Below are positions 17,024 through 26,469 of a stretch of 64,000 bases of DNA, one piece after another. Each line of letters opens with the position of its first letter. The stretch's first letter is position 1. The notes beneath the pieces were generated by a model. The model saw only the letters and a list, made by a program, of their open reading frames with translations. It was not told where the DNA came from and did not search any database. The DNA is taken from NCBI GenBank assembly GCA_021463505.1, contig JAJTYR010000016.1, positions 1-64,000 on the forward strand, given 5' to 3'. Both the position numbers and the translations under genes were made by a program. The DNA comes from Burkholderiaceae bacterium. GTDB taxonomy: Bacteria > Pseudomonadota > Gammaproteobacteria > Burkholderiales > Burkholderiaceae_E.

Positions 17024-19381
17024 ATGACCGACATGTCGAATACGCCGATCGGCAAGTCCTTGCCGCGGCGCGAAGACCACCGCTTCCTCACCGGCGCCGG
17101 GCAGTACACCGACGACGTGGTGATGCCCGGCCAGACCTACGGAGTGTTCCTGCGTTCGCCGCATGCACATGCGCGGATTCGCAGCATCGACACGTCGCAG
17201 GCGCTGAAGGCGCCCGGCGTGGTCGCGATCTTCACCGGTGCCGACCTGGCCGAGGCCAAGGTGGGCGGCCTGCCCTGCGGCTGGCTGATCCACAGCAAGG
17301 ACGGCAGCCCGATGAAGGAGCCGCCGCACCCGGTGCTGGCGCAGGGCAAGGTGCGCCACGTCGGCGACCAGGTCGCGCTGATCGTCGCCGAGAGCCTGAC
17401 CCAGGCGAAGGACGCCGCCGAACGGATCGACGTCGACTACGAGCCGCTGGCGGCGGTGATCGACCCGGCCACCGCCGACAAGGCGCCGGCCGCGGTGCAC
17501 GACGAGGCGCCCGACAACGTCTGCTACGACTGGGGGCATGGCGACAAGGCCGCGGTGGACGCCGCGTTCGCGAAGGCGGCGCACGTCTCGCGGCTCGACC
17601 TGGTCAACAACCGGCTGATCCCCAACGCGATGGAGCCGCGCGCGGCCAACGCGGTGTACTCGCGGCACGACGACAGCTACACGCTGTACGTCGCCAACCA
17701 GAACCCGCACGTCGAGCGGCTGCTGATGAGCGCGTTCGTGCTCGGGCTGCCCGAGTCGAAGGTGCGCGTGATCGCCCCAGACGTCGGTGGCGGCTTCGGC
17801 TCGAAGATCTTCCTGTACGCCGAGGAGACGGCGCTGGTCTGGGCGTCGAAGCGCGTCGGCCGGCCGATCAAGTGGACCGCCGAGCGCAGCGAGTCGTTCC
17901 TCACCGACGCGCACGGGCGCGATCACGTGACCACGGCCGAAATGGCGATGGACGCGCAGGGCGGCTTCCTGGCGATGCGCGTGAAGACCACCGCCAACCT
18001 CGGCGCCTACCTGTCGACCTTCGCCTCTTCGGTGCCGACGATCCTCTACGGAACACTGCTGGCCGGGCAGTACCGCACGCCGGCGATCTACGTCGAAGTC
18101 AAGTCGGTGTTCACGAACACCGCACCGGTCGACGCGTATCGCGGCGCGGGCCGCCCCGAGGCGACCTACGTGGTCGAGCGGCTGGTCGAGCAGTGCGCGC
18201 GCGACATGAAGATCGAGCCGACGGAGATCCGCCGGCGCAACTTCGTCACGCAGTTCCCCTACGCCACGCCGGTGGGCCTCACCTACGACACCGGCGACTA
18301 CGCCGCGACGCTCGACAAGGCGCTGAAGATGGCCGACGTGGCCGGCTTCCCGGCGCGCAAGGCCGAGGCCGCAAAGCGCGGCCAGCTGCGCGGCCTGGGC
18401 TACTCCTGCTACATCGAGGCCTGCGGGCTGGCACCGTCGAACATCGCCGGCGCGCTGGGCGCACGCGCCGGCCTGTTCGAAGCGGGTGAAGTGCGCGTGC
18501 ACCCCACCGGCTCGGTGACGGTGTTCACCGGCTCGCACAGCCACGGCCAGGGACACGAAACCACCTTTGCGCAGGTGGTCGCCGGCAAGCTCGGTATCCC
18601 GGTCGAGAACGTCGAGATCGTGCACGGCGACACCGGAAGGATTCCGTTCGGCATGGGCACCTACGGCAGCCGCTCGCTGGCGGTGGGCGGTACCGCGATC
18701 GTCAAGGCGGTCGACAAGGTGATCGCCAAGGGCAGGAAGATCGCTGCGCACCTGCTCGAAGCGGCCGACACCGACATCGAGTTCGACAACGGCGAGTTCA
18801 AGGTCGCCGGCACCGACAGGAAGGTGCCGTTCGCGCAGATCGCGCTGTCGGCCTACGTGCCGCACAACTACCCGCTCGACAAGCTCGAACCCGGCCTGAA
18901 CGAGAACGCGTTCTACGACCCGACCAACTTCACCTACCCGGCCGGCTCCTACGTCTGCGAGGTCGAGGTCGATCCCGAGACGGGCAAGACCCGGGTGCTG
19001 CAGTTCGTCGCCGTCGACGACTTCGGCAACGTGGTCAACCCGATGATCGTCGAGGGCCAGGTGCACGGCGGACTGGCGCAGGGCCTCGGCCAGGCGATGC
19101 TCGAAGCCTGCGCCTACGACCGCGAATCGGGGCAGCTGCTCACCGGCTCGTACATGGACTACACCATGCCCCGGGCCGACGACCTGCCGAAGTTCACCGT
19201 CGGCACCAACGTCACGCCGTGCACCCACAACCCGCTCGGGGTGAAGGGCTGCGGCGAGGCCGGTGCGATCGGCTCGCCGGCCGCCTTCATCAACGCGCTC
19301 ACCGATGCGCTCGGAGTGCGCGACGTGCCGATGCCCGCCACGCCGGAACGCGTCTGGCGCATCGCCAACAAGATCGCCTGA
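17024..19381 (+). CDS. coxL: Molybdopterin-binding large subunit, form II CoxL type
   Basis: 785 residues, the catalytic subunit of a xanthine dehydrogenase-family enzyme. The N-terminal a/b hammerhead ([18 protein letters not shown]) and the Mo-cofactor parts (DVGGGFGSK near 250, [15 protein letters not shown] near 505, [11 protein letters not shown] near 545, [12 protein letters not shown] near 740) are intact. The active-site loop reads AYRGAGR (near 370), the form II signature. True CO dehydrogenases of form I have AYxCSFR with the copper-binding cysteine. The enzyme therefore probably oxidises another substrate (aldehyde, purine or aromatic), although it is often annotated as CO dehydrogenase. 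Its cofactor needs the molybdate supplied by the genes downstream. Confidence 0.93.
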   Translation: MTDMSNTPIGKSLPRREDHRFLTGAGQYTDDVVMPGQTYGVFLRSPHAHARIRSIDTSQALKAPGVVAIFTGADLAEAKVGGLPCGWLIHSKDGSPMKEPPHPVLAQGKVRHVGDQVALIVAESLTQAKDAAERIDVDYEPLAAVIDPATADKAPAAVHDEAPDNVCYDWGHGDKAAVDAAFAKAAHVSRLDLVNNRLIPNAMEPRAANAVYSRHDDSYTLYVANQNPHVERLLMSAFVLGLPESKVRVIAPDVGGGFGSKIFLYAEETALVWASKRVGRPIKWTAERSESFLTDAHGRDHVTTAEMAMDAQGGFLAMRVKTTANLGAYLSTFASSVPTILYGTLLAGQYRTPAIYVEVKSVFTNTAPVDAYRGAGRPEATYVVERLVEQCARDMKIEPTEIRRRNFVTQFPYATPVGLTYDTGDYAATLDKALKMADVAGFPARKAEAAKRGQLRGLGYSCYIEACGLAPSNIAGALGARAGLFEAGEVRVHPTGSVTVFTGSHSHGQGHETTFAQVVAGKLGIPVENVEIVHGDTGRIPFGMGTYGSRSLAVGGTAIVKAVDKVIAKGRKIAAHLLEAADTDIEFDNGEFKVAGTDRKVPFAQIALSAYVPHNYPLDKLEPGLNENAFYDPTNFTYPAGSYVCEVEVDPETGKTRVLQFVAVDDFGNVVNPMIVEGQVHGGLAQGLGQAMLEACAYDRESGQLLTGSYMDYTMPRADDLPKFTVGTNVTPCTHNPLGVKGCGEAGAIGSPAAFINALTDALGVRDVPMPATPERVWRIANKIA

Positions 19382-19397
19382 TCGAGGAGACCACAAC

Positions 19398-20192
19398 ATG
19401 TACGCATTCGAATACCAGCGTCCCGACAGCGTCGCGAAGGCGGTCGGCGCGGCCGGCGGCGAGGCGCGCTACCTCGCCGGCGGGCAGAGCCTGGTGCAGT
19501 CGATGAAGCTGCGGCTGTCCTCGGCCAGCACACTGGTCGACCTGGCCGGCATCGACGGCCTGCGCGGCATCGCGCGCGACGGCTCGTCGGTGCGAATCGG
19601 CGCGATGACCCGCCACTCCGAAGTCGCGCGCTCGACCGACGTGCGCGCCGCGATCCCGGCACTCGCCGACCTCGCTGGCGGCATCGGCGACCAGATGGTG
19701 CGCAACATGGGCACGATCGGCGGCTCGATCGCCAACTCCGATCCGGCTGCCGACTATCCCGCGGCCGTGCTCGGGCTGGGCGCCACGATCCAGACCGACC
19801 GCCGCACGATCGCCGCCGACGATTTCTTCAAGGATCTGTTCACCACGGCGCTGCAGGCCGGCGAGTTGATCGTTTCGGTGACGTTCCCCGCCCCGCAGCG
19901 CGCCGCCTACGTGAAGTTCAGGCAGCCCGCGTCGCGATTTGCCCTCGTCGGCGTCTTCGTGAGCCAGGGTTCGTCCGGCGTGCGTGTCGCGGTCACCGGC
20001 GCGCGCTCGCACGCGTTCCGCGTGCCGCAGATGGAGCAGGCGCTTGCCCGCGACTTCCGGCCGCAGGCGCTCGATGGCATTCGCATCGACGCGGCCGGCT
20101 GCAACAGCGACCTGCACGGATCGGCCGGGTACCGTGCCGCGATGGTCACAGTGATGGCGCGACGCGCCGTCGAGAAAGCGCTCGCCGGCTGA
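19398..20192 (+). CDS. coxM: FAD-binding medium subunit, CoxM type
   Basis: 264 residues. The FAD-binding motif of molybdo-hydroxylase medium subunits is visible as [16 protein letters not shown], and the second as [17 protein letters not shown]. The C-terminal CODH flavoprotein domain follows. It takes electrons from the iron-sulfur subunit and hands them to the external acceptor. ATG 19398 has GAGGAG before it and lies 16 bases after coxL. The S-L-M order is typical for form II operons, while form I has M-S-L. Confidence 0.94.
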   Translation: MYAFEYQRPDSVAKAVGAAGGEARYLAGGQSLVQSMKLRLSSASTLVDLAGIDGLRGIARDGSSVRIGAMTRHSEVARSTDVRAAIPALADLAGGIGDQMVRNMGTIGGSIANSDPAADYPAAVLGLGATIQTDRRTIAADDFFKDLFTTALQAGELIVSVTFPAPQRAAYVKFRQPASRFALVGVFVSQGSSGVRVAVTGARSHAFRVPQMEQALARDFRPQALDGIRIDAAGCNSDLHGSAGYRAAMVTVMARRAVEKALAG

Positions 20193-20198
20193 TCGAGC

Positions 20199-21110
20199 AT
20201 GCCACGCCCGGCCAACGTCGACGAGACCCTCGAACTGCTCGCGCGCGAGGACTACCTGGCAAGCCGCCCGCTGGCGACTGCCGTGTTCCTCGCGCTCGCT
20301 CTGGGCCGGCCGCTGCTGCTCGAAGGCGAGGCCGGCACGGGCAAGACCGAACTGGCCAAGGTGCTCGCGCGCGCGCTCGCCGCGCCGTTGATCCGCCTGC
20401 AGTGCTACGAGGGGCTCGACGTCGCGTCGGCGGCGTACGAATGGAACGTCGCGCGCCAGATGCTCGAGATCCGCATCGCCGAGGCCGGACACGAAGCCAG
20501 CCGTGCGAAGCTGCTTGCCGGCCTGTATTCCCGGGAGATGCTGATCGAGCGGCCACTGCTGCAGGCCCTCACGCAGCGCACCTCGCCGGTGCTGCTGATC
20601 GACGAACTCGACCGTGCCGACGAGCCGTTCGAGGCCTTTCTGCTCGAAGTGCTGGCCGAGTCGCAGCTGTCGGTGCCCGAACTGGGCACGATCCGCGCCG
20701 AGCATCCGCCGATCGTGATCCTCACCTCGAACCGCACGCGCGAGATCCACGACGCGCTCAAGCGCCGTTGCCTGTACGCATGGGTCGACTACCCGGACGC
20801 GGCGCGCGAACTCGACATCATCCGGCGCAAGGCGCCCGGCGCCGGGGAGCGGCTGGCCGCGCAGGTGATCGGATTCGTGCAACGCGCGCGCCGCCTCGAC
20901 CTGTTCAAGGCGCCCGGCGTGGCCGAAACCATCGACTGGGTCAACGCGCTGCTGGCGCTCGACGCGATGTCGCTCGACCCGCAGTCGGTCTCGGACACGC
21001 TCGGCGTGCTGCTCAAGTACCAGGACGACGTGGCGCAGATGGAGGGCGGTGCCGCGCAGGCGATCCTCGACGAACTGCACGCCGAAGGCATCCTGGAACC
21101 GCATTCGTGA
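20199..21110 (+). CDS. coxD: MoxR-type AAA+ ATPase, CoxD
   Basis: 303 residues. Walker A is GEAGTGKTEL (near 46) and Walker B is LLIDELDRAD (near 133), with LTSNRTREIHDALKRRC as sensor 1 and arginine region. MoxR/CoxD ATPases mature the molybdenum enzyme's active site together with a VWA partner. That partner (CoxE) follows with a 4-base GTGA overlap, so the two are translated together. Confidence 0.93.
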   Translation: MPRPANVDETLELLAREDYLASRPLATAVFLALALGRPLLLEGEAGTGKTELAKVLARALAAPLIRLQCYEGLDVASAAYEWNVARQMLEIRIAEAGHEASRAKLLAGLYSREMLIERPLLQALTQRTSPVLLIDELDRADEPFEAFLLEVLAESQLSVPELGTIRAEHPPIVILTSNRTREIHDALKRRCLYAWVDYPDAARELDIIRRKAPGAGERLAAQVIGFVQRARRLDLFKAPGVAETIDWVNALLALDAMSLDPQSVSDTLGVLLKYQDDVAQMEGGAAQAILDELHAEGILEPHS

Positions 21111-22309
21111 GCGGTCGCGTCGCCGACAACATCGTGCACTTCGCGCGGGTGCTGCGCGCCGCTGGCCTGCCGGTGGGGTCCGACCGCATCCTTGCCGCGA
21201 TCAACGCGGTAGAGCTGGTAGGGCTCGATCGCCGCGAAGACGTGCACGCGGCGCTGGCCGCGGTCATGCTGAGCCGGCACGAGGAGCAGCCGGTTTTCGA
21301 CGCCGCGTTCGCCGCGTTCTGGCGCGACCCGAAGCTGCTCGAGCGGCTGATGTACCTGCTGCTGCCGAGGGTGGCGGGACGGCCGGGCGCCGTCAAGCCG
21401 CCGCAGCGTCCCCGGCGCGTCGAGGAGGCGCTGTCGCCGCCCTCCACCACGCCGCCGCCGGCGCCCGCGCACGAACAGGACAGGCGCACGATCGACGCGA
21501 TGATGAGCTTTTCCGAGCGCGAGCGCCTGCAACGCGCCGACTTCGAGAGCATGTCGACGCGCGAATTCGCGATCGCGCGCCGGCTGGCCGAGACGGTCCC
21601 GCTGCCGGTGCGCCCGCTGCGCACGCGCCGACACGCGGCCTCGCCGCGCGGACACATCGACGTGCGCCGCGCGCTGCGCCGGATGGCCCGCTCGCCCGAC
21701 ACGATCGACCTGCCGCGCTCGGCACCGCGGCTGCGGCCGCCCCCGCTGGTGATCATGATCGACATCTCGGGGTCGATGGACCGCTACGCACGCGCGTTCC
21801 TGCACTACGCGTACGGGCTCACGCAGCACCACCACCGCGTGCACACGCTGGTGTTCGGCACGCGCCTGACCGACATCACCCGCTGCCTGCGACACCGTGA
21901 CCCCGACGTGGCCATCGAGCGCGCCGACGCGCTGGTGCAGGACTGGCGCGGCGGCACGCGCATCGCGTCGAATCTGGCCGAGTTCAATCGCCGCTGGGCA
22001 CGGCGCGTGCTCACCGGCAATGCGGCGCTGCTGCTGGTCACCGACGGGCTCGATCGTGACGAGCACGGCTCGCTGTCGGCCGAGGCGGCGCGCCTGGCGC
22101 GCTTCTCGCACGAACTCGTCTGGCTCAATCCGCTGCTGCGCTACGAGGGCTTCACGCCACGCGCGGCCGGCGTGCGTGCGTTGTTGCGGCACGTCGACCG
22201 GATGCTGCCGATGCACAACCTCGCGAGCCTCGCCGATCTGGCGGTCGCATTGCGCCAGCCGGCGCAGCGCCCCGGCCGGCGCCCTCGCCTGACGGAGCAC
22301 CCGCGATGA
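21107..22309 (+). CDS. coxE: VWA-domain protein, CoxE
   Basis: 400 residues starting at GTG 21107, which overlaps the coxD stop by four bases. The C-terminal half is a von Willebrand A domain with the metal-ion-dependent adhesion site DISGSM (MIDISGSMDRY, near 220) and LLVTDGLDRDE. The middle is Pro- and Arg-rich. CoxE proteins act with the CoxD ATPase on the apo-enzyme. It overlaps coxG by the four bases ATGA. Confidence 0.92.
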   Translation: MSGRVADNIVHFARVLRAAGLPVGSDRILAAINAVELVGLDRREDVHAALAAVMLSRHEEQPVFDAAFAAFWRDPKLLERLMYLLLPRVAGRPGAVKPPQRPRRVEEALSPPSTTPPPAPAHEQDRRTIDAMMSFSERERLQRADFESMSTREFAIARRLAETVPLPVRPLRTRRHAASPRGHIDVRRALRRMARSPDTIDLPRSAPRLRPPPLVIMIDISGSMDRYARAFLHYAYGLTQHHHRVHTLVFGTRLTDITRCLRHRDPDVAIERADALVQDWRGGTRIASNLAEFNRRWARRVLTGNAALLLVTDGLDRDEHGSLSAEAARLARFSHELVWLNPLLRYEGFTPRAAGVRALLRHVDRMLPMHNLASLADLAVALRQPAQRPGRRPRLTEHPR

Positions 22310-22899
22310 ACCTTCAGGGCGAACGCCTGATTGCCGCCACCCCCGACGCCACCTGGGCCGCGCTGAACGACCCCGAGACGCTGAAGGCCTGCATCGCCGG
22401 CTGCGAGACGCTCGATCGCGTCGCCGACGACGAGTTCCTCGCCACGATGGCGATGCGGATCGGCCCGGTCAACGCGCGCTTCAAGGGCCGGCTGAAGCTC
22501 CAGGACGTCGTGCCGCCGGTTTCGTACACGATCGCTTTCGACGGCCAGGGCGGTGTCGCCGGCTTCGGCAAGGGCTCGGCCGACGTGCGGCTCGCTCCGC
22601 AAGCCACTGGTACGCGCCTGACCTATGCCGCCAGGGCGCAGGTGGGCGGTAAACTGGCGCAGGTAGGGTCGCGGCTGGTGGAAGGCGCGGCAGCCAAGAT
22701 CACCGATGACTTCTTCACCGCGTTCGAAGCACGGCTGGCGCCTGCGCCCACCGTCGCCGAAGCAGCAGCAGCGCCCGAAGCGCTGCCGGCCGGTCGCGCT
22801 GCCGGCGCGCCCGCGAGTGCTGCGGCCAGACGGCGCTGGCTGATCTGGATCGTCGTCGCGCTGCTGGCGGCCGCGCTCGTCTCTTACCTCTTGCGTTGA
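22306..22899 (+). CDS. coxG: CoxG family SRPBCC protein with C-terminal membrane anchor
   Basis: 197 residues. The first ~150 form the START/SRPBCC-like CoxG domain (LIAATPDATWAALNDPETLKACIAG, MRIGPVNARFKGRLKL). An Ala/Pro linker then leads to the hydrophobic tail RRRWLIWIVVALLAAALVSYLL. CoxG is known to recruit the CO dehydrogenase to the cytoplasmic membrane, and the tail here would serve that role. It starts inside the coxE stop. Confidence 0.9.
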   Translation: MNLQGERLIAATPDATWAALNDPETLKACIAGCETLDRVADDEFLATMAMRIGPVNARFKGRLKLQDVVPPVSYTIAFDGQGGVAGFGKGSADVRLAPQATGTRLTYAARAQVGGKLAQVGSRLVEGAAAKITDDFFTAFEARLAPAPTVAEAAAAPEALPAGRAAGAPASAAARRRWLIWIVVALLAAALVSYLLR

Positions 22900-22909
22900 G
22901 GAGGGCCAG

Positions 22910-23902
22910 ATGGACAGTCTCGATCGTGAAGTCCTCGAGCATGCGCGCGACTGGTTCGCCGAAGGGCGCCGTGTGTGGCTGGTCACCGTGGTCGAGACCT
23001 GGGGCTCGGCGCCACGCCCCGCAGGGGCGCTGCTCGCGTTGCGCGACGACGGCCTGGTGGTCGGCTCGGTCTCCGGCGGCTGCGTCGAAGACGACCTGAT
23101 CAAGCGGGTGCAGACCGGCGAGCGGGTCGGCAAACCCTCGCTGATCGTCTACGGCGTGGCGAAGGAAGAGGCCGCGCGCTTCGGCCTGCCGTGCGGAGGC
23201 ACGCTGCGGCTGCTGCAGGAGCCAGTCACCGACACGAAGTGGATCGAAGAGGTGCTCGGGCGCACCGCGCGCCAGGAGGTCGTCACGCGCACGCTCGACC
23301 TCGAAACCGGCCGGGCCACGCTGGCGCCCGCACAGCGCGGCGAAGCGTTCTCGTTCGACGGCAAGACCGCGCGCGCGGTGTTCGGCCCACGCTACCGGCT
23401 GCTGATGATCGGCGCCGGGCAACTGTCGCGCGTGCTCGCCGAGATGGCCAAGGCGCTCGACTTCCAGGTCTTCGTCTGCGACCCGCGCGAGGAGTACTAC
23501 ACGACGCTGGAACTCCCGCAGGTCACCTGGCTGCCCGGCATGCCCGACGACGCGATCGCCGCGTTCAGACCCGATGTCCACACCGCCGTCGTCGCGCTCA
23601 CGCACGATCCGAAACTCGACGACCTGGCGCTCATCGAAGCCCTGAAGTCGCCGGCCTTCTACGTCGGCGCGCTCGGCTCGCGCAGGAACACCGCGAAGCG
23701 GCGCGAACGACTGGCGCTGTTCGAACTTTCGCCCGGCGAGATCGCGCGCCTTCACGGGCCGATCGGGCTGCACATCGGCAGCCGCACGCCGGCCGAGATC
23801 GCGGTGGCGATCCTGGCCGAGATCGTGTCGGTGAAGAACGGCGTCGAGCCGGTGCAGAAGAAGGCACCCCAGGACGAGGAAGCCTGCCTCGCGACTGGCT
23901 GA
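22910..23902 (+). CDS. XdhC/CoxF family molybdenum cofactor insertion protein
   Basis: 330 residues. The N-terminal XdhC/CoxI domain shows VWLVTVVETWGSAPRPAGALL and GSVSGGCVEDDLI. The C-terminal Rossmann part carries LLMIGAGQLSRVLAEMA and ALGSRRNTAKRRERL. XdhC proteins bind molybdenum cofactor and hand it, with its sulfido ligand, to apo-enzymes of this family. GAGGAGGG precedes the ATG, and the gene closes the operon. It converges on the transporter ATPase gene at 23950. Confidence 0.93.
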   Translation: MDSLDREVLEHARDWFAEGRRVWLVTVVETWGSAPRPAGALLALRDDGLVVGSVSGGCVEDDLIKRVQTGERVGKPSLIVYGVAKEEAARFGLPCGGTLRLLQEPVTDTKWIEEVLGRTARQEVVTRTLDLETGRATLAPAQRGEAFSFDGKTARAVFGPRYRLLMIGAGQLSRVLAEMAKALDFQVFVCDPREEYYTTLELPQVTWLPGMPDDAIAAFRPDVHTAVVALTHDPKLDDLALIEALKSPAFYVGALGSRRNTAKRRERLALFELSPGEIARLHGPIGLHIGSRTPAEIAVAILAEIVSVKNGVEPVQKKAPQDEEACLATG

Positions 23903-23949
23903 ATGCGCCTGACGGACACGCCTGCACGAATCGGCGCTGGCCGCGCGAG

Positions 23950-24747
23950 TCAGTCCGCGTCGCGCGACGCAGCCGCTGCGGCGAGGACAAAGACCGGCCG
24001 CCCGTCCGCAGTACGGGCCGACTCGACCTGCACCCCGTAGACGCGCGTCAGCGTCTCGGGCTCGATGAGGTCCCCGATCGACCCGAACGCGATCGCACCG
24101 TCCGGCAGATAGACCAGCGTGTGGGTGCCGGCGCGCAACGCATGATTCGGATCGTGCGTCGCATAGGCGATGCCGAGGCCATCCGCTGCGAGGCTGCGCA
24201 GCGTGTCGAGCACCCTGCCCTGGTTGCCGAAGTCCAGGCTCGCAGTCGGTTCGTCGAGCAGCAGCGTCGACGCCTGCTGTGCGAGCGCACGCGCGATCGC
24301 GGCGAGCTGTCGTTCGCCGCCCGACATTCTCGACAGCGACCGGGTGCGGAACTGCGCGAGCCCGAGCCGCTCGATCGCGCGCATCACCGCTTCGCGATCG
24401 GCGCGGCCCGGCGCGGCGCCAGGCGCGAGCCGACCGAGGCGCCCGAGCATCACGTACTGCTCGACGCTGAACTCGAACGCGGCGCCCGGTTGTTGCGGCA
24501 CCCACGCGACCCGCAGTGCGAGTTCGCGCGGACCAAGCTCCGCCAGCGTGCGTTCGCCCCAGTGGACCGTCCCGGCCAGCGGCGCCACGGCACCCAGCAG
24601 CGTGCGAAACAGCGTGCTCTTGCCCGATCCGTTGGGCCCCAGCACGACGACGATCTCGCCGGCATGCAGGTTCAGGTCGATCGGCGCGGTGAGCGCGCGC
24701 CGGTCGTAGCCGAACGACAGCCCGCGCGTGCGAAGAAGTTCGGCCAT
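23950..24747 (-). CDS. ABC transporter ATPase, FecE/MolC type
   Basis: 265 residues. Walker A is GPNGSGKST (near 38), the signature is LSRMSGGERQLAAIARAL, Walker B is TLLLDEPTASLDFGNQ and the switch His is in YATHDPNHAL. The closest pattern is the ATPase of BtuCD/FecCD-type importers. Together with the permease just upstream and the molybdate-type binding-protein remnant it suggests a MolBC-like molybdate/tungstate uptake system. Iron-chelate import is the main alternative. It lies 19 bases after the permease gene. Confidence 0.85.
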   Translation of the reverse strand: MAELLRTRGLSFGYDRRALTAPIDLNLHAGEIVVVLGPNGSGKSTLFRTLLGAVAPLAGTVHWGERTLAELGPRELALRVAWVPQQPGAAFEFSVEQYVMLGRLGRLAPGAAPGRADREAVMRAIERLGLAQFRTRSLSRMSGGERQLAAIARALAQQASTLLLDEPTASLDFGNQGRVLDTLRSLAADGLGIAYATHDPNHALRAGTHTLVYLPDGAIAFGSIGDLIEPETLTRVYGVQVESARTADGRPVFVLAAAAASRDAD

Positions 24748-24766
24748 CGACAGGGTGCGCGAGCGC

Positions 24767-25858
24767 TCAGGCGTCGCTGCGCCGGAGCATCAACGCGAAC
24801 AGCACCGGCGCGCCCACCAGCGCGGTGAGCACCCCCGGGGGCACCTCGGACTGCCCGATGCTGCGGCCCAGAGTGTCGATCACCAGCATCAGCAGCGCAC
24901 CGAGCAGCATCGCCACCGGCAGCACGCGCGCGAACGAACCCCCGACCATCAGCCGCGCTGCGTGCGGCACCACCAGGCCGATCCATCCGATGATCCCCGC
25001 CGCGGCAACCGTGCCGCTGGTGGCCAGCGTCGCGCCGCAGACCAGCGCCAGGCGCAACATCGGAAGCCGCAGGCCCAGGGCACGCACCTCGTCGTCGGAC
25101 AGCGCGAGCGCGTCGGCCCGCCAGCGCATCAGTGCGAGCGGCACCAGACCGAGCAGCGCCAGCGCCGCGAGCAGCACGAGGTCGACCGCGGTGATCGACG
25201 CGAAGCTGCCCAGCAGCCAGAACGTGATCGCCGGCAACTGCGTGTAGGGATCGGCCAGCGTCTTCACCAGCGCGATCAATGCACCCAGCATGCTGCCGAT
25301 CGCGATCCCCGCGAGCACCAGGCTCAGCGTGCGGTCGCGAAGCGGCAGCAGCGTGCCCACGGCATAGACCAGCGCCACCGCCGCCAGGCCCCCGACGAAT
25401 GCGGATGCCTGGATTGCGAACGTGCTCCATCCGAAGAAGATGCCGAGCACCGCCCCGAACGCGGCGCCCGCCGATACCCCGAGCAGGTCGGGCGCCGCGA
25501 GCGGATTGCGGAACACCGACTGCAGCGCAGCGCCCGAAGCAGCCAGCGCGGCGCCGACGACGATGGCCGCGAGCACGCGCGGACCGCGGATCTGCCAGAG
25601 CACGGCCTGCGCGGCCGACGGAGCATCCTGAACGCCGGCGAGCATCCGCAGCACGTCGTCGAGCGGAAGATGGAAGCGGCCGCTGCCGAGCGCATAGAGC
25701 GTCGACGCCAGCAGCGCCAGCGCCAGCGCGCCAGCCACCCACGGCCAGGTCAGCGCTTCACCGCTTCGCGAGCGAAAGTTCGCGGGCCTTGCCGGGTGCG
25801 CGCCGCAGGCGTCAGCGTAACGCGCCGAATCCGTGCCGGGTGAGAATCGCCTGCCCAT
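24767..25858 (-). CDS. ABC transporter permease, FecCD/MolB type
   Basis: 363 residues with about ten hydrophobic segments and FecCD-family marks: IRGPRVLAAIVVGAALAASG, FRNPLAAPDLLGVSAGAAFG, GSFASITAVDL, and the ATPase-contact region IGWIGLVVPHAARLMVG. The annotated ATG 25858 makes the first 40 residues polar and overlaps the upstream remnant by 47 bases, so a later start nearer the first membrane helix is possible. With the ATPase it forms a type II importer core whose native binding protein seems broken. Confidence 0.85.
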   Translation of the reverse strand: MGRRFSPGTDSARYADACGAHPARPANFRSRSGEALTWPWVAGALALALLASTLYALGSGRFHLPLDDVLRMLAGVQDAPSAAQAVLWQIRGPRVLAAIVVGAALAASGAALQSVFRNPLAAPDLLGVSAGAAFGAVLGIFFGWSTFAIQASAFVGGLAAVALVYAVGTLLPLRDRTLSLVLAGIAIGSMLGALIALVKTLADPYTQLPAITFWLLGSFASITAVDLVLLAALALLGLVPLALMRWRADALALSDDEVRALGLRLPMLRLALVCGATLATSGTVAAAGIIGWIGLVVPHAARLMVGGSFARVLPVAMLLGALLMLVIDTLGRSIGQSEVPPGVLTALVGAPVLFALMLRRSDA

Positions 25859-26310
25859 CGTCGGACAGGATAAACCATGCGAAGCGCCACGCCGGCTCCG
25901 GTGCGCCGCGCAGCACGGTCAACCCGTACAAGGCGCCGACCGACAACGCCGGCGGCGTCGGCACGGAAACGAGATCGGGGAAGTCGCGACGCGCGAGCAG
26001 CGCATTGGTGCAGTAAGTGAGGAAGATGTCGGCCTGCTTGCGCGCGACCAGGTCGCCATAGACGCTGCGATCCGGCGGCGGGGGCGGCGAGTCGGGTCCG
26101 CCGGTGAGCTTCAGCGCCTTGCCTTCGAGCGTGCGGCGTGCCCCGGGTTGCAGCGCCTCGGCCTTGCCGAAGAGTTCGAACGCATAGTCGCCGGACGGGT
26201 CGGCCTTCGGGGTCGAGGTGCCGACGCGCACGCCGGGATCGAGCATGCGCCCGAGCAGGTTGTCCGTCTGCACGCCGAGTTCGGGCCGCGTGAGCGCGAA
26301 CAGGGATCAT
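25812..26310 (-). pseudogene. Molybdate-type solute-binding protein, 5'-truncated remnant
   Basis: From about 26300 to the stop at 25812 the frame encodes the C-terminal ~60% of a ModA-like binding protein: LFALTRPELGVQTDNLLGRM, RVGTSTPKADPSGDYAFELF, YGDLVARKQADIFLTYCTNA and GQAILTRHGFGALR. Relatives have about 100 more residues, including the signal peptide. Just upstream, GGAGGA and an ATG (26310) look like the original start, but that ATG is out of frame with the conserved part, and in the conserved frame a TGA stands two codons before LFALT. This looks like a deletion that removed the N-terminal coding part. A short protein from GTG 26273 is possible but would not be exported. Confidence 0.75.
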
Positions 26311-26469
26311 CGAGCGTTCCTCCAGGTACGCGGGCCTGACGCTGCCACATCGACGCCGTCAGAAGCGCGGTGCGACGCACGCAGCGCAGCCGACCGGACG
26401 CACGGCCCGATTCCGCCATGCAATCTGGGAGAATAGACAGAATGCCCGCCCGAATCGATATGAAACCCC

